From: Lathyrus oleraceus
Lineage: Eukaryota; Streptophyta; Magnoliopsida; Fabales; Fabaceae
Length of the DNA: 64,000 nucleotides
NCBI RefSeq assembly: GCF_024323335.1
Contig: NC_066579.1
Span: 52,906,771 to 52,970,770 of the forward strand
Direction: 5' to 3'
The notes beneath the pieces were generated by a model. It was not told the DNA's origin, made no database searches, and saw nothing but the letters and a program-made list of their open reading frames with translations. Positions within the stretch are counted from its first letter, which is position 1; the number at the start of each line of letters is the position of its first letter. The translations under genes and the position numbers were made by a program. Of the stretch, positions 55,011-64,000 are shown in pieces.

Positions 55011-58000
55011 TGGGTTAAAAATGCACTTGGCATATGACTCCAAACAAAGACTTGTTCGAGGAACTATGTGATCAAGATGGTGGATTTGTATTGCTTGGAA
55101 ACAATAAAGCTTGCAAGATTGTAGGTGTTAGATTTGTGAGATTCAAGATCCATGATAAGTCAATAAGGTTGTTGGCTGAAGTCAAGCATGTACCTGATTT
55201 GAAGATAAATTTGATTTCTCTTGGTGATTTCGATAAGAAAGGATATGTTTTCCAAGGAGAGAAAAGTATTCTAAAAATCATGAAAAGGTCGAAGGAAGTC
55301 TTAAGAGGCTTGAAGAAACAAAGCTTGTATACCCTTGAGGCTGAAGTTGCTAGTGGTTCTGCAGATATTGCATCCATAAAAACTTTATTGAAGACAGAAA
55401 TTTGGCACATGAGATTGGGCCATGTTAGTGAAAGGGGCCTGGTCGAATTGGGAAGCAAAATCTACTTGGTGGAGACAAAGTCGAAAAGCTAAAGTTTTGT
55501 GAACCCTGTGTACTTGGAAAGTCTTGCAGAGTGAAGTTCAATAAAGGCAAAAAAAGAACACATGGATCCCTTGATTACATCCATGATGATCTTTTAGGGC
55601 CTCCAAGGTGTCCATCACATTCAGGAGCAAGGTATTTTCTATCCATAGTTGATGATTATTCCATAAAGTTATTGGTATTCATCCAAAAGACTAAGGATGG
55701 ACTTTTGAGAACTTCAAAAGTTGGAAGACTTTGGTCGAAAATTAGACTGGCAGAAAGGTCAATAGGTTGAGATCCGAGAATGACCTTGAACTTTGCAATG
55801 AGGCATTGAACAGTTTTTGTGCAGCCTCTGGTATTGCAAGGTATATAATTATTGCAGGTATTCCTCAACAAAATGGTTTGGCTAAAAGGTTTATGTGAAC
55901 CATTTTGGAAAGAGTTAAATGTACGTTAACTAGTGTTGGGCTAAAGAAGGTGTTTTGGGTAGAGGTTGTTCCGATAGCAACATATTTGATAAACAGATGT
56001 CCTTCGACTGTGTTATATATGAAAAGACCTGAAGAGGTTTGGTCAGGACACCCACCAGATCTCGATAAATATAGAGTATTTGGCTGCATAGCGTATGCTC
56101 ACATTAGGCAAGACAAGGTCGAACCTATAGCTCTGAGATGCATGTTCATGGGATACCCTGAAGAGTCAAAGCTTATAGGCCATGGTTCCTAGAGCTAGGT
56201 TACATGAGGTATATCACCAATCGATATGTAGTTCTCAATGAAGCTGAGATGACTTTCAAGAAATTCATGACGTTAGTCGAAGTGCATAGATATTTGAATA
56301 AGAGTTGGACCATGAAGAGATTCCTTTTGAGGTGGAGCATGTCGATGCTGAATTACGTATCCCATATCAAGTCAAAGAAGAAGCACAAGATACTGAGGAA
56401 GTTGAGGAAACTGTCGATGACTACCTGTTGGCAAGAGATAGGTCGAAAAGAGTCATCAAGCCATCTCAAAGACTTGGGTATGCAGATATCATAGCTCATG
56501 CCTTAATCTCTGCAAGTGAGGTTCTAAATGAAGAACCTAGAGACTATAAGGAAGTTATGAGGATTTGAAATAAGACTTAATGGCTGAAGTCCATGGATGA
56601 TGAGATGAAGTTTCTTCATGATAACCACGCTTGGGAACTGATCAAGAAACTTGTTGGAGCCAGGTTAGTCAGATGTAAGTGGATTTTCAAAGCTAGGGAA
56701 GGAATTGAAGGAGTGACATTAAATAGATACAAGGCAATGTTGGTTGCAAGGGGTTTCACTCAAAAAGAAGGTGTCGACTTCAATGATGCATTCTCTCCTG
56801 TTGTGAAGCACATGTCCATTTGAATGTTACTTGCCATGGTGGCACAGTTTGACCTAGAACTGGAACAAATGGATGTGAAGACTGGTTTCTTGTATGGAGA
56901 TCTAGATGAAACAATCTTGATTAGGCAACCTGAAGGGTATGCCGAAAAGGGAAAGGAAGATTATGTGTGCAAGTTGAATAGATCTTTATATGGACTGAAA
57001 CAATCTTCTCGACAGTGGAATAAGAGATTCGACAAGTTCATGACACACATAGGTTTCATTAGAAGTCGGTTCGACCATTGTGTTTACTTCAGATTTTGAC
57101 CTAGAAATTCATTTGTTATTTTGTTGCTTTATGTGGATGATATTCTCATAGAAATCAACAATGTCGAGGATGTAATGAAGGTGATAGCTGAACTCAATAA
57201 GGAGTTCGATATGAAGGATCTTGGAGCTAAATCCAGGATTCTTGGGATTGACATCCGAAGAAATCGAAAACAGTCAAAATTATGCTTATCTCAAGAGACA
57301 CACCTACGAAAGAGTCTCTACAAGTTTGGTATGTCAAATTCAAAGTCTGTTGTGACTCCGACAAACCCTCAATTCAAGCTGAGTACTGATCAGTGTCCCA
57401 GTATTGAGGTCGAAAGAGCTTATATGAATAGCATCCCATATGCTAACATAGTAGGTTCTTTAATGTATGTTATGGTATGTACTATACCCGACATGACATA
57501 TGCAGTAAGTCTTGTAAGCAGGTACATGGCGAATCCTGGAAAGGCTCACTGGGGAAGCATTGAAGTGGATTCTAAGGTACATAAATGGTCTCTAAATAGA
57601 GTCCTGGTTTATGGTGGATCATATGGTGAAAATAGTAAAGCATAAATCGACGGGTATGTCAACTCTGATTATGCAGGCTGTATGGATTCCATAAAATCTA
57701 TTTTTGGATATGTGTTCACTATGTTTGGCACACCAATTTGTTTGAAAGCAACACTTCAAAAGTTTTTTCCTTATCAACCACTGAAGCGGAATATATCACT
57801 TTCACTGAAGCTGTGAAAGAAGCATTGTGGCTTGAAGGTTTTGCTAAGGAGCTGAAACTTCAAGGTTGAGTTATCACTGTTAAATGTGATAGTCAAAGTT
57901 CTATACATTTGTTGAAAAATTCAGCCTATCATGAGCGGACCAAGCACATCGATGTGAGGCTGCATTTCGTCAGAGGGGTAATCGAGCATGGAGAAGTCTA

Positions 58001-58110
58001 AGTGCTAAAGATTTCGACAGATCACAATGTTATTGATATGATCACTAAGACATTATCAAGTTGCAAGTTTGTCCACTGTATGCAGTTGATAACGATGCAT
58101 GAAGAAAGCT
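55011..58110 (+). pseudogene. Element I: pol pseudogene
   Basis: The protease region keeps CTWHMTPNKDLF (near 55020), but the preceding catalytic Asp-Ser-Gly is destroyed. The integrase N-terminus IWHMRLGHVSERGL (55.4 kb), HDDLLGPPRCPSHSG, SIVDDYS and NGLAKRF-like pieces follow with frameshifts. RT is split at 56823 and 57099 but keeps KWIFKAREGIEGV, DVKTGFLYGDLDE, LLYVDDILIE (57121-57150) and KEFDMKDLGAKSRILGIDI. RNase H follows from about 57540 (DYAGCMDS) to about 58110. It is non-functional. Confidence 0.88.
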
Positions 58111-58155
58111 AGTTTGTTCCCTTTATGTTATAGAGTTTGTTCCAAGGTGGATATT

Positions 58156-58629
58156 TGTGAGATATTGGATCGAACTCTAGTATGGTCGAAAGGTAGCTTA
58201 TTGGTTCGACAATCCGACAAGATCATTAGCATGTCGTCGAAGTCTGTTCATATGTTGTAGTCGAAGTATGCTAGGATAGTTAGCATGTCGAATTGGGCTT
58301 GTTTATTATGTCCAATTGTTTAAGTTAGCTTGTTCTCTAAGTTAGCTTGTGTAATTGACATGCGTGTAAAAGCACATTAGTTTAATGTGTTAGTTTTCTT
58401 ATAAATAGCATACTAGTCTCTCATCATTGCATAACGCAAATCCTAATTAGGATGAGAGAGATTATTTGTTATTCTGTAACATTTGTAATCTTGTTTCAAA
58501 GAGAAAGTAAAGAATGACACTTTATAACCAACTTGTTGTGTTCTTCTTGCTTCCATTTTTCTATCCTTGTGCATTTCTTGCCGATAAAAATTGATTATAC
58601 TTTGTTATTCCGGTATCATTTTCACAACA
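58156..58629 (+). repeat. Element I: 3' LTR
   Basis: 474 bp; TGTGAGATATTGG...TTCACAACA. TATA box TATAAATA at 58400-58407, in the same orientation as the DnaJ gene downstream. Preceded by the purine-rich CCAAGGTGGATATT. Confidence 0.93.
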
Positions 58630-59092
58630 AGTTTGTTACATCCAATGGTTGAAATCACTTCCACTTAAAATTGATTACAAAGTAGTTTGCATGTCCTTCC
58701 AATCTCAATCTATTATTCTTTAGCACTTAAAGAAACAATTGACTTATCAATAGTTAGTTGTTATATTGGTGATTGACGTTGAACTTGATATAAAAAATTA
58801 GTGCATAAATTCATCCACCTTAGTTGAAGGGTGCCATTCCCTTTAGATTTATTAATATACATCCAGAGCAATGGCCTTTGTATAAAATAAAATAAAATAA
58901 ATTATTTGATTGTTACATATTATTTTTTTAAATGATTTTTTTTTTATAAATCAAAAAACATTAATCTCTAAATTATTAAATGTAAACAAAATGCTCAACT
59001 TACTAAACCCCTCTTATTTCCCAATTAACCATCCATTATCACCAATTTCAATATCTTTAGTTCTAGCACTTTGAACAAAAACATTTACTATC
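58630..59092 (+). promoter_or_regulatory. Upstream region of the DnaJ gene
   Basis: 463 bp separate element I from the start codon. The sequence is AT-rich with an (AAAAT)n-like run at 58885-58900; no certain TATA box was chosen. The insertion of I means that the native promoter is either contained in this short stretch or supplemented by the LTR. Confidence 0.4.
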
Positions 59093-62000
59093 ATGTATCA
59101 AATTCCTTTCTCTGCATTTCAAAACCAAAACCCATTATCAATGCAATTCATCACCCACTCACCACCATCTTCTTCCCCTTTCACCATTGCCACTTCTATG
59201 GGATTCACTGCCACCCCTTCAAATCTCACCTTCAAAAAGACTACTTGTTTCCCTTTCTCCTCCACCAGAAACCGCTCCCGTTTTGCCTTAGTTGTCAGAG
59301 CCAAAGCTGAAAACGATTACTACTCGACTTTAAATGTTAGCAACAACGCTTCTTTGCAAGAAATCAAGAGCTCTTATCGGAAACTTGCTCGCAAGGTTTG
59401 ATTTTTATTATACTTTAAAAAATGGGCTTTGCAATTTGTTCTATGCTTTGATTTGTTTAAGTGATAATTTTGATGGGTGTGTTTGTTTTTTGGGAAATGG
59501 AGTAAAAAAGGTGGGAAATTGGAATCTGGGTTGTTGAATTTTGGATAAATTTATGCTGGAATTGTTTTAGTTTGTTGGTGTCAAGAAACAAGACAACAGT
59601 AACACATGGACACAGATGATAATTTGAAAAATTAAAAAATTAAACGTAATCACAGGTGTGAACTCCGACACTGGCACGGATACATCTTTATTTAGAGGTG
59701 TTGGTGTTTCATATGGTGGCATTGCTTTGTAAAATTGAGGAGTCCCATTGGCTGTAAGCACAATGGTTTTGCAAGCCAAATTGGCTGCAATTATCCGTAA
59801 TATCAAGGATCTCTTAGCGGTTGAAACCGATACCTCTACTGCTCTTTGAAACTCTAGACTGTACTTGGTTGAGTAGAAAACAAGAATGAAAATAACTTTC
59901 TAGTATAAAGTAATAGGCATAGTTGTGGTTAAAAATTTATTTAGTTTCCACTACCGATTTTAAAACCTAACTAACAGTTGGAATTCGAGTATGAGTAATT
60001 AATATCTCATCGGCTATGTTTGAGGTTAATGAATACAGTGTGATGATCCTCCAATATTTTAGGCTCCCGTTGCGACCCAACACAAATCAGGTAGGACTTT
60101 CAATGAAAGCACGAAGATGAAGCAATATCATTTTTGTAGAATGTGGCTTTATGGTTGTCGTTTTTATAAATGTTGGTTGCTTGGATCTTTCTGTAGCCAA
60201 AATGTGTTTCCTCAAGAAAATAAGATTGGTGCTGTAAATATGAAAATGTTATTTAGATAAGTGGTCTCTCAAGAAGACAATATAAGGTTAAGAATGATAT
60301 AGTTAGAGAATAGTACGGGAGGGTATCTTCTGATGGTAGAATTTCTTCCATGATAGTTTCAGTATGTGATTGAAACCCATACAAGTATCGTTTAGGTAGA
60401 TCATATGGAGGATTCTACTTTAGCTGTCAAACCATTAAGGAAGGTTTTGAATGGTTTATCTTTAAATATGATTTGATCTATATAGGCAATGGTTCTAAAT
60501 TGCGGTTGTGCCCACGGTTACGCTGTGATGAATGCTATTGTGGCCAAATGTGGCTGCAGCTGTGGTCGCGATGTTGTTGCATAGATCTCTAAAACCTTTA
60601 TATTGTGGACACTGATTTAGAACTACGACAACCCAACTTAAATTTTGTTACACAGAGACACATAGGATTGATTATATTGCATTTCTTCATATACTATAAT
60701 AAATGTTTTGAACATTTAGTTATCATGAAGTTGTCGTTCGACTATTCGAGTATGCAAAGATGTCACGAGTTTACATAGATTCTCGAGTTTGACAACCATG
60801 CTCATTGGAAATTGAGATTGTTAATTGAAATTAGCAATTCAGAGGCTGTAAAGAATTATGTCTATAAGCCATTTGGCCCATTTATAGTTTACGGTAATAT
60901 ACAACTTAAGGTTGTGTTTGTTTTATGTTTTGGGAGTGTTGGTTCATTACACAACATTTTAGGTCTAACACCATTTATGTACTTTTATCCAACAAATACA
61001 AGCTTTTGGAAATAGTTGGTTCATAAGAATGTTTATATTTTTTGGGATCAGTACCATCCAGATATGAACAAAAGCCCTGGAGCAGAAGAGAAGTTCAAGG
61101 AGATTGGTGCTGCTTACGAGGTAATTCTTCTACCACTACAATGATATTGTCTATTATAATTTATCAACTATCTATGAAACTTGGATAATCCGAAGTTGCA
61201 GACGTATCCGTATCGGATACCGACACTTCATTTGTGGTTACGTATCCTAGAAGTATCGGAATTATTATTGGCTTTTTAACAAATATTTTACCGGACTCAT
61301 ATCAGTTACTTCAAGGATTCTTGCAGATACGTAGCTAGAATAATACAAATCTAGGATACATGTGAGAAATTAGTGGAGATGTACACCGATGATAATAATG
61401 AGAGAGAAGAGACTGTATCAGTTAACAATAGACAAGACATGTTTTAAGTTCTTTTAATGATGTTTGTGTCAATATTCTAAGTTTCTAACATAGGGATTCA
61501 AATATATATAATTTAGACAGAAAATCTTTAGTGTGTTTTATTTTTACCGGCTGCTACCCTATACTTCATATCATCCATAATTCTTTCCATTTTCTTTTCT
61601 ACTATTTCATCTGCTTATGGTCTTAGCACTGGCATTATAATAAGCTAATGATTCCTCCATCTAGCATACAAGGCTGAATTAATGAAATTTATAGATACTT
61701 GTCTTATTTTGTGGATTATAACTTTTATGTACCATATTTGTATCTGTCTCTTTTTGTTCACTTGGTAACAAAGTATGCAAATAGGTTCTATCAGATGATG
61801 AGAAAAGATCTCTATATGATCGCTTTGGTGAGTCAGGTCTAGAAGGAGAAAATGGAGGACGCGCCAGTGCCTCAGGGGTAGGTCTATAGTCAAGTATTTT
61901 TCTTTCTGCAATGTCAAAATAAACTTAAGACTCTTTAATTTGTGTTTGAGTTGATCAGGTTGATCCTTCTGATTTATTCGACGCATTCTTTGGTCGTTCG

Positions 62001-63552
62001 GAGGGACTATTTAGTGATGAAAGAGGCTTTGGGTTTAATATGAGAAACAGAAACCGTGGCCATGATATTCGGTAAATTTCGTTTCTTGTTACAGAGAAAG
62101 GCAGTTGTCATTTGTCATCATTGTAACTTAATTTTATTCTACAATTGCAGGTATGACCTACGTTTGAGCTTTGAAGAATCTATTTTTGGAGGAAAGAGAG
62201 AGATAGAAGTTTCTTGTTATGAGGCATGTAATAGTTGTGATGGTACAGGAGCTAAATCAAAGAGTTATATTAAAAAATGCATACATTGCGGTGGCAAAGG
62301 AGGAGAGAAGAAAACCGAGAGAACGCCGTTTGGAATGATGTCTCATGTAATTTGAATTAAATAGATTTAATAAGCGAATGACTATATTTTTCGAATTGTA
62401 TTTAAATTACCAGTAGCATTATAACAAGAGTATATTCAACGATAACATGCGACATTCAGGTGTCTACATGCTCTAAGTGCGGTGGTCTCGGCATGATAGT
62501 CACGGAAAACTGTCGAAAGTGTGATGGCAATGGTTGTGTGCAAGCTAAACGAAAAGTGGAAGTGGTCATTCCTCCCGGCGTCAATGATGGAGACACAATG
62601 CAAATTCAAGGAGAAGGGAATTTTGATAAGGAAAGGTTAGCAGCATGGAACTATTGATTTGCAACCAGAAGCAGAAAAATGGTCAGAATCATAATTATCA
62701 ACTCATCTAAGCGCGTAGCACTGACTATTAGTTTGATGCGTTTTTTCAGGGATTATACTGGGGATCTTTTTGTTGTCCTCCATGTGAATGAAAAGCGAGG
62801 AATTTGGAAAGAGGGTCTCCATTTATACTCAAAGATTAACATTGACTTCACAGAGGCAATACTAGGGTCTGTTAAAAAGGTGGTATTATTTAACCCGAAA
62901 AACGGCAACGATTAATAATGCAAAATGGAGAAGCTTGTTGATTTAGATAAGTTATGTTCTTTTAGAACTTTGAGTGTTGTTTTGATTTTAAACTTGTTTA
63001 TTCCAGGTAGAAACGGTTGAAGGTTTAAGGAATCTCAAAATTCCTTCCGGGATTCAACATGGACATTCAGTGAAACTATCACGTTTGGGAGTTCCAGACA
63101 GGAATAAACCATCTATTCGGGGCGATCATTACTTCGTTGTAATTGTTCTTATTCCAAAAGATATCAGGTCTGTATTTTTTTCTTACCATCTTTACTGCTT
63201 TCTAATATCTCTTATAAAACTGAAGTGGTTTCATTCATTCTTTTCAAATCCGTGTTCTAGTGACACAGAACGCGCACTTCTTGAGAAATTAGCTTCGTTG
63301 AGAGCATCTAGAAAAGGCAGTTCGTTTTCTTCTGATGACAGTGGTAATAGTTCATTTTACTTGGTGTTTAAAGTTATCCTGAACATACGTGAAAGAATAA
63401 ATATTATCCTAGATTTTTCACAAATGTGTTTTTTCATGAAAATCTAAAGGAATATTCAATGATTTCAAGAAGAAGGATACAAAAAGTGATGTCTCAAACA
63501 AGGGATCCGAAACTGCAAATTCTCTTTGGGGATCAGTCAAGAACTTCTTAAG
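59093..63552 (+). CDS. Plastid-targeted DnaJ/Hsp40 co-chaperone, class A (3' end outside window)
   Basis: Ten exons with GT-AG introns: 59093-59395, 61052-61120, 61785-61877, 61959-62071, 62151-62346, 62460-62635, 62750-62879, 63007-63167, 63261-63343, 63450-63552. They give 475 codons plus 2 nt in consistent phase. ATG 59093 opens a Ser/Thr-rich transit peptide ending about VVRA (residue 75). The J domain follows, with HPD split from KLARK by intron 1 (HPD 103-105). A short Gly/Phe region precedes four CxxCxGxG zinc repeats ([32 protein letters not shown]). The C-terminal substrate domain ([42 protein letters not shown]) follows. It stimulates plastid Hsp70. The architecture resembles the longer chloroplast DnaJ A-type proteins. 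The last exon is not seen. Confidence 0.92.
59396..61051 (+). other. DnaJ intron 1 (1656 bp) with repeat remnants
   Basis: The intron separates residue K101 from YHPD. It contains no coding sequence. 59567-59830 holds a repeat-like piece (GACACTGGCACGGATACATC) similar to GTATCCGTATCGGATACCGA in intron 2 (61200-61250). These look like pieces of an old dispersed repeat. Confidence 0.6.
60489..60627. mobile_element. Possible MITE in DnaJ intron 1
   Basis: GTTCTAAAT at the left and ATTTAGAAC at the right form 9-bp inverted ends about 140 bp apart, around a GC-richer interior (TTGCGGTTGTGCCCACGG). The target duplication was not resolved. Confidence 0.35.
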
Positions 63553-64000
63553 GTAGGTATCAATAGAGCATTGTATGTGCTAATTCTGGTTGAATATTGT
63601 TAAGAAATGTAGTTGGTTTAACTCAACCGTACAAAATTAGTTTGTAGGGTGAGGATTATTCCCACTTATAAGGATATGTTCAAACTATATGTTGTCCGAT
63701 ATGGTCTTAACACACTCCCTTGCGTACACGAATGGACTTCTGAAACGTGGAAATAAATAGTGGATGGTTTGATAGTGGAAATCTGATAGCAGCTGTTCCA
63801 TCGAATCTTAAATCAAACTCTTGATACCATGTTAAGAAATGTGGTCGAACCTAACTCATACCTACAAAACCGGTTTGTATGGTTGAGTTAGACCCAACCA
63901 CATTTTTTAATATAGTATCAGAGCTTGATTCTAATCTTGGGACCTGTGGATTATGGGTCCACCACGTTTCCGTTGCGCCATATATTTCTGATGTGGGATT
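63553..64000 (+). other. DnaJ last visible intron or 3' flank with retroelement-like repeats
   Basis: After the donor GTAGGT at 63553 no further coding exon is recognised before the window ends. Two related segments beginning GTTAAGAAATGT occur at about 63599 and 63831. Confidence 0.5.
63832..63910. repeat. 79-bp fold-back flanked by primer-site-like sequences
   Basis: TTAAGAAATGTGGTCGAACC...ACCCAACCACATTTTTTAA is a near-palindrome, with arms of about 38 bp that pair with a few mismatches and a centre at about CAAAACCGGTTTG. On the right lies TATCAGAGC (63915-63925). On the left lies CTTGATACCAT, which read on the minus strand is ATGGTATCAAG. It looks like a very short palindromic LTR-like unit. 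Confidence 0.65.

Larger units (their letters stand above)
53656..58629 (+). mobile_element. Element I: complete, decayed Tork-like Ty1/copia retrotransposon
   Basis: 4974 bp with LTRs at 53656-54128 and 58156-58629. A perfect 5-bp duplication AGTTT lies at 53651-53655 and 58630-58634. Gag, protease remnant, integrase, RT and RNase H follow in copia order. The size, the short LTRs and RT motifs (EQMDVKTGFLYGDLDETI, LYGLKQSSRQWNKRFDKF) point to the Tork/Tnt1 lineage. The LTRs differ at roughly 8-10% of sites by eye, so it is much older than G. It has many stops in all genes. Confidence 0.93.

Noticed and set aside
62056..62355. Continuous ORF across DnaJ intron 4
   Set aside because: The zinc-finger part is real, but the first third is intronic; splice sites at 62072 and 62150 give the conserved protein.

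Overview
This is a legume-type plant genomic window made almost entirely of transposable elements, with one host gene at the right edge. Ogre/Tat-like Ty3/gypsy elements with tandem repeats in the 3' untranslated region, Sirevirus (SIRE/Maximus-like) Ty1/copia elements with a third ORF, AT-rich spacers and small GT-AG introns all suggest a large-genome legume, most likely tribe Fabeae (pea, vetch or grass pea). The species call is inference.

Left third (1-21.87 kb): three related Ogre-like elements look nested. Element C (minus; 5' LTR 20240-21867; gag 16983-19022) is interrupted by element B (plus; 3' LTR 15001-16968). B appears to be interrupted by element A (minus; 5' LTR 8886-10919; gag-protease 4973-8008; reverse transcriptase about 3425-4742). 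At the far left, A's 3' end is fused to a plus-strand leader that probably belongs to B, implying a deletion that removed A's 3' LTR. A and B share several coding lesions, so they descend from a parent that was already defective. B's LTR is a chimera, with a C-type U3 joined to an A-type U5. An 11-copy 64-bp tandem array lies in A's 3' region, and an older CGTACG-rich version lies in B's.

Middle (21.87-40.7 kb): a decayed minus-strand gypsy integrase region (J) lies head-to-head with a decayed plus-strand Ogre-like gag (E). E's long 3' region carries three unrelated minisatellites (34-35 bp, about 40 bp and 42 bp). A degenerate Sirevirus-like copia element (F, 29.9-40.5 kb) follows, with gag, pol and a third ORF and with a second, minus-oriented LTR inside its 5' LTR.

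40.7-52.35 kb: a complete young Sirevirus, G (40749-51668, 5-bp duplication ACCCA, LTRs about 99% identical), sits inside a small hAT-like non-autonomous transposon. That transposon lies beside LINE reverse transcriptase remnants. G's pol has a frameshift and a stop, but its gag and its 507-residue third ORF are intact.

52.35-64 kb: an AT-rich spacer is followed by a complete but decayed 5-kb Tork-like copia element, I (53656-58629, duplication AGTTT). I ends 463 bp upstream of the only host gene: a plastid-type DnaJ/Hsp40 chaperone on the plus strand, with ten exons visible and the 3' end cut by the window. Its last visible intron contains a small palindromic retroelement-like insertion.
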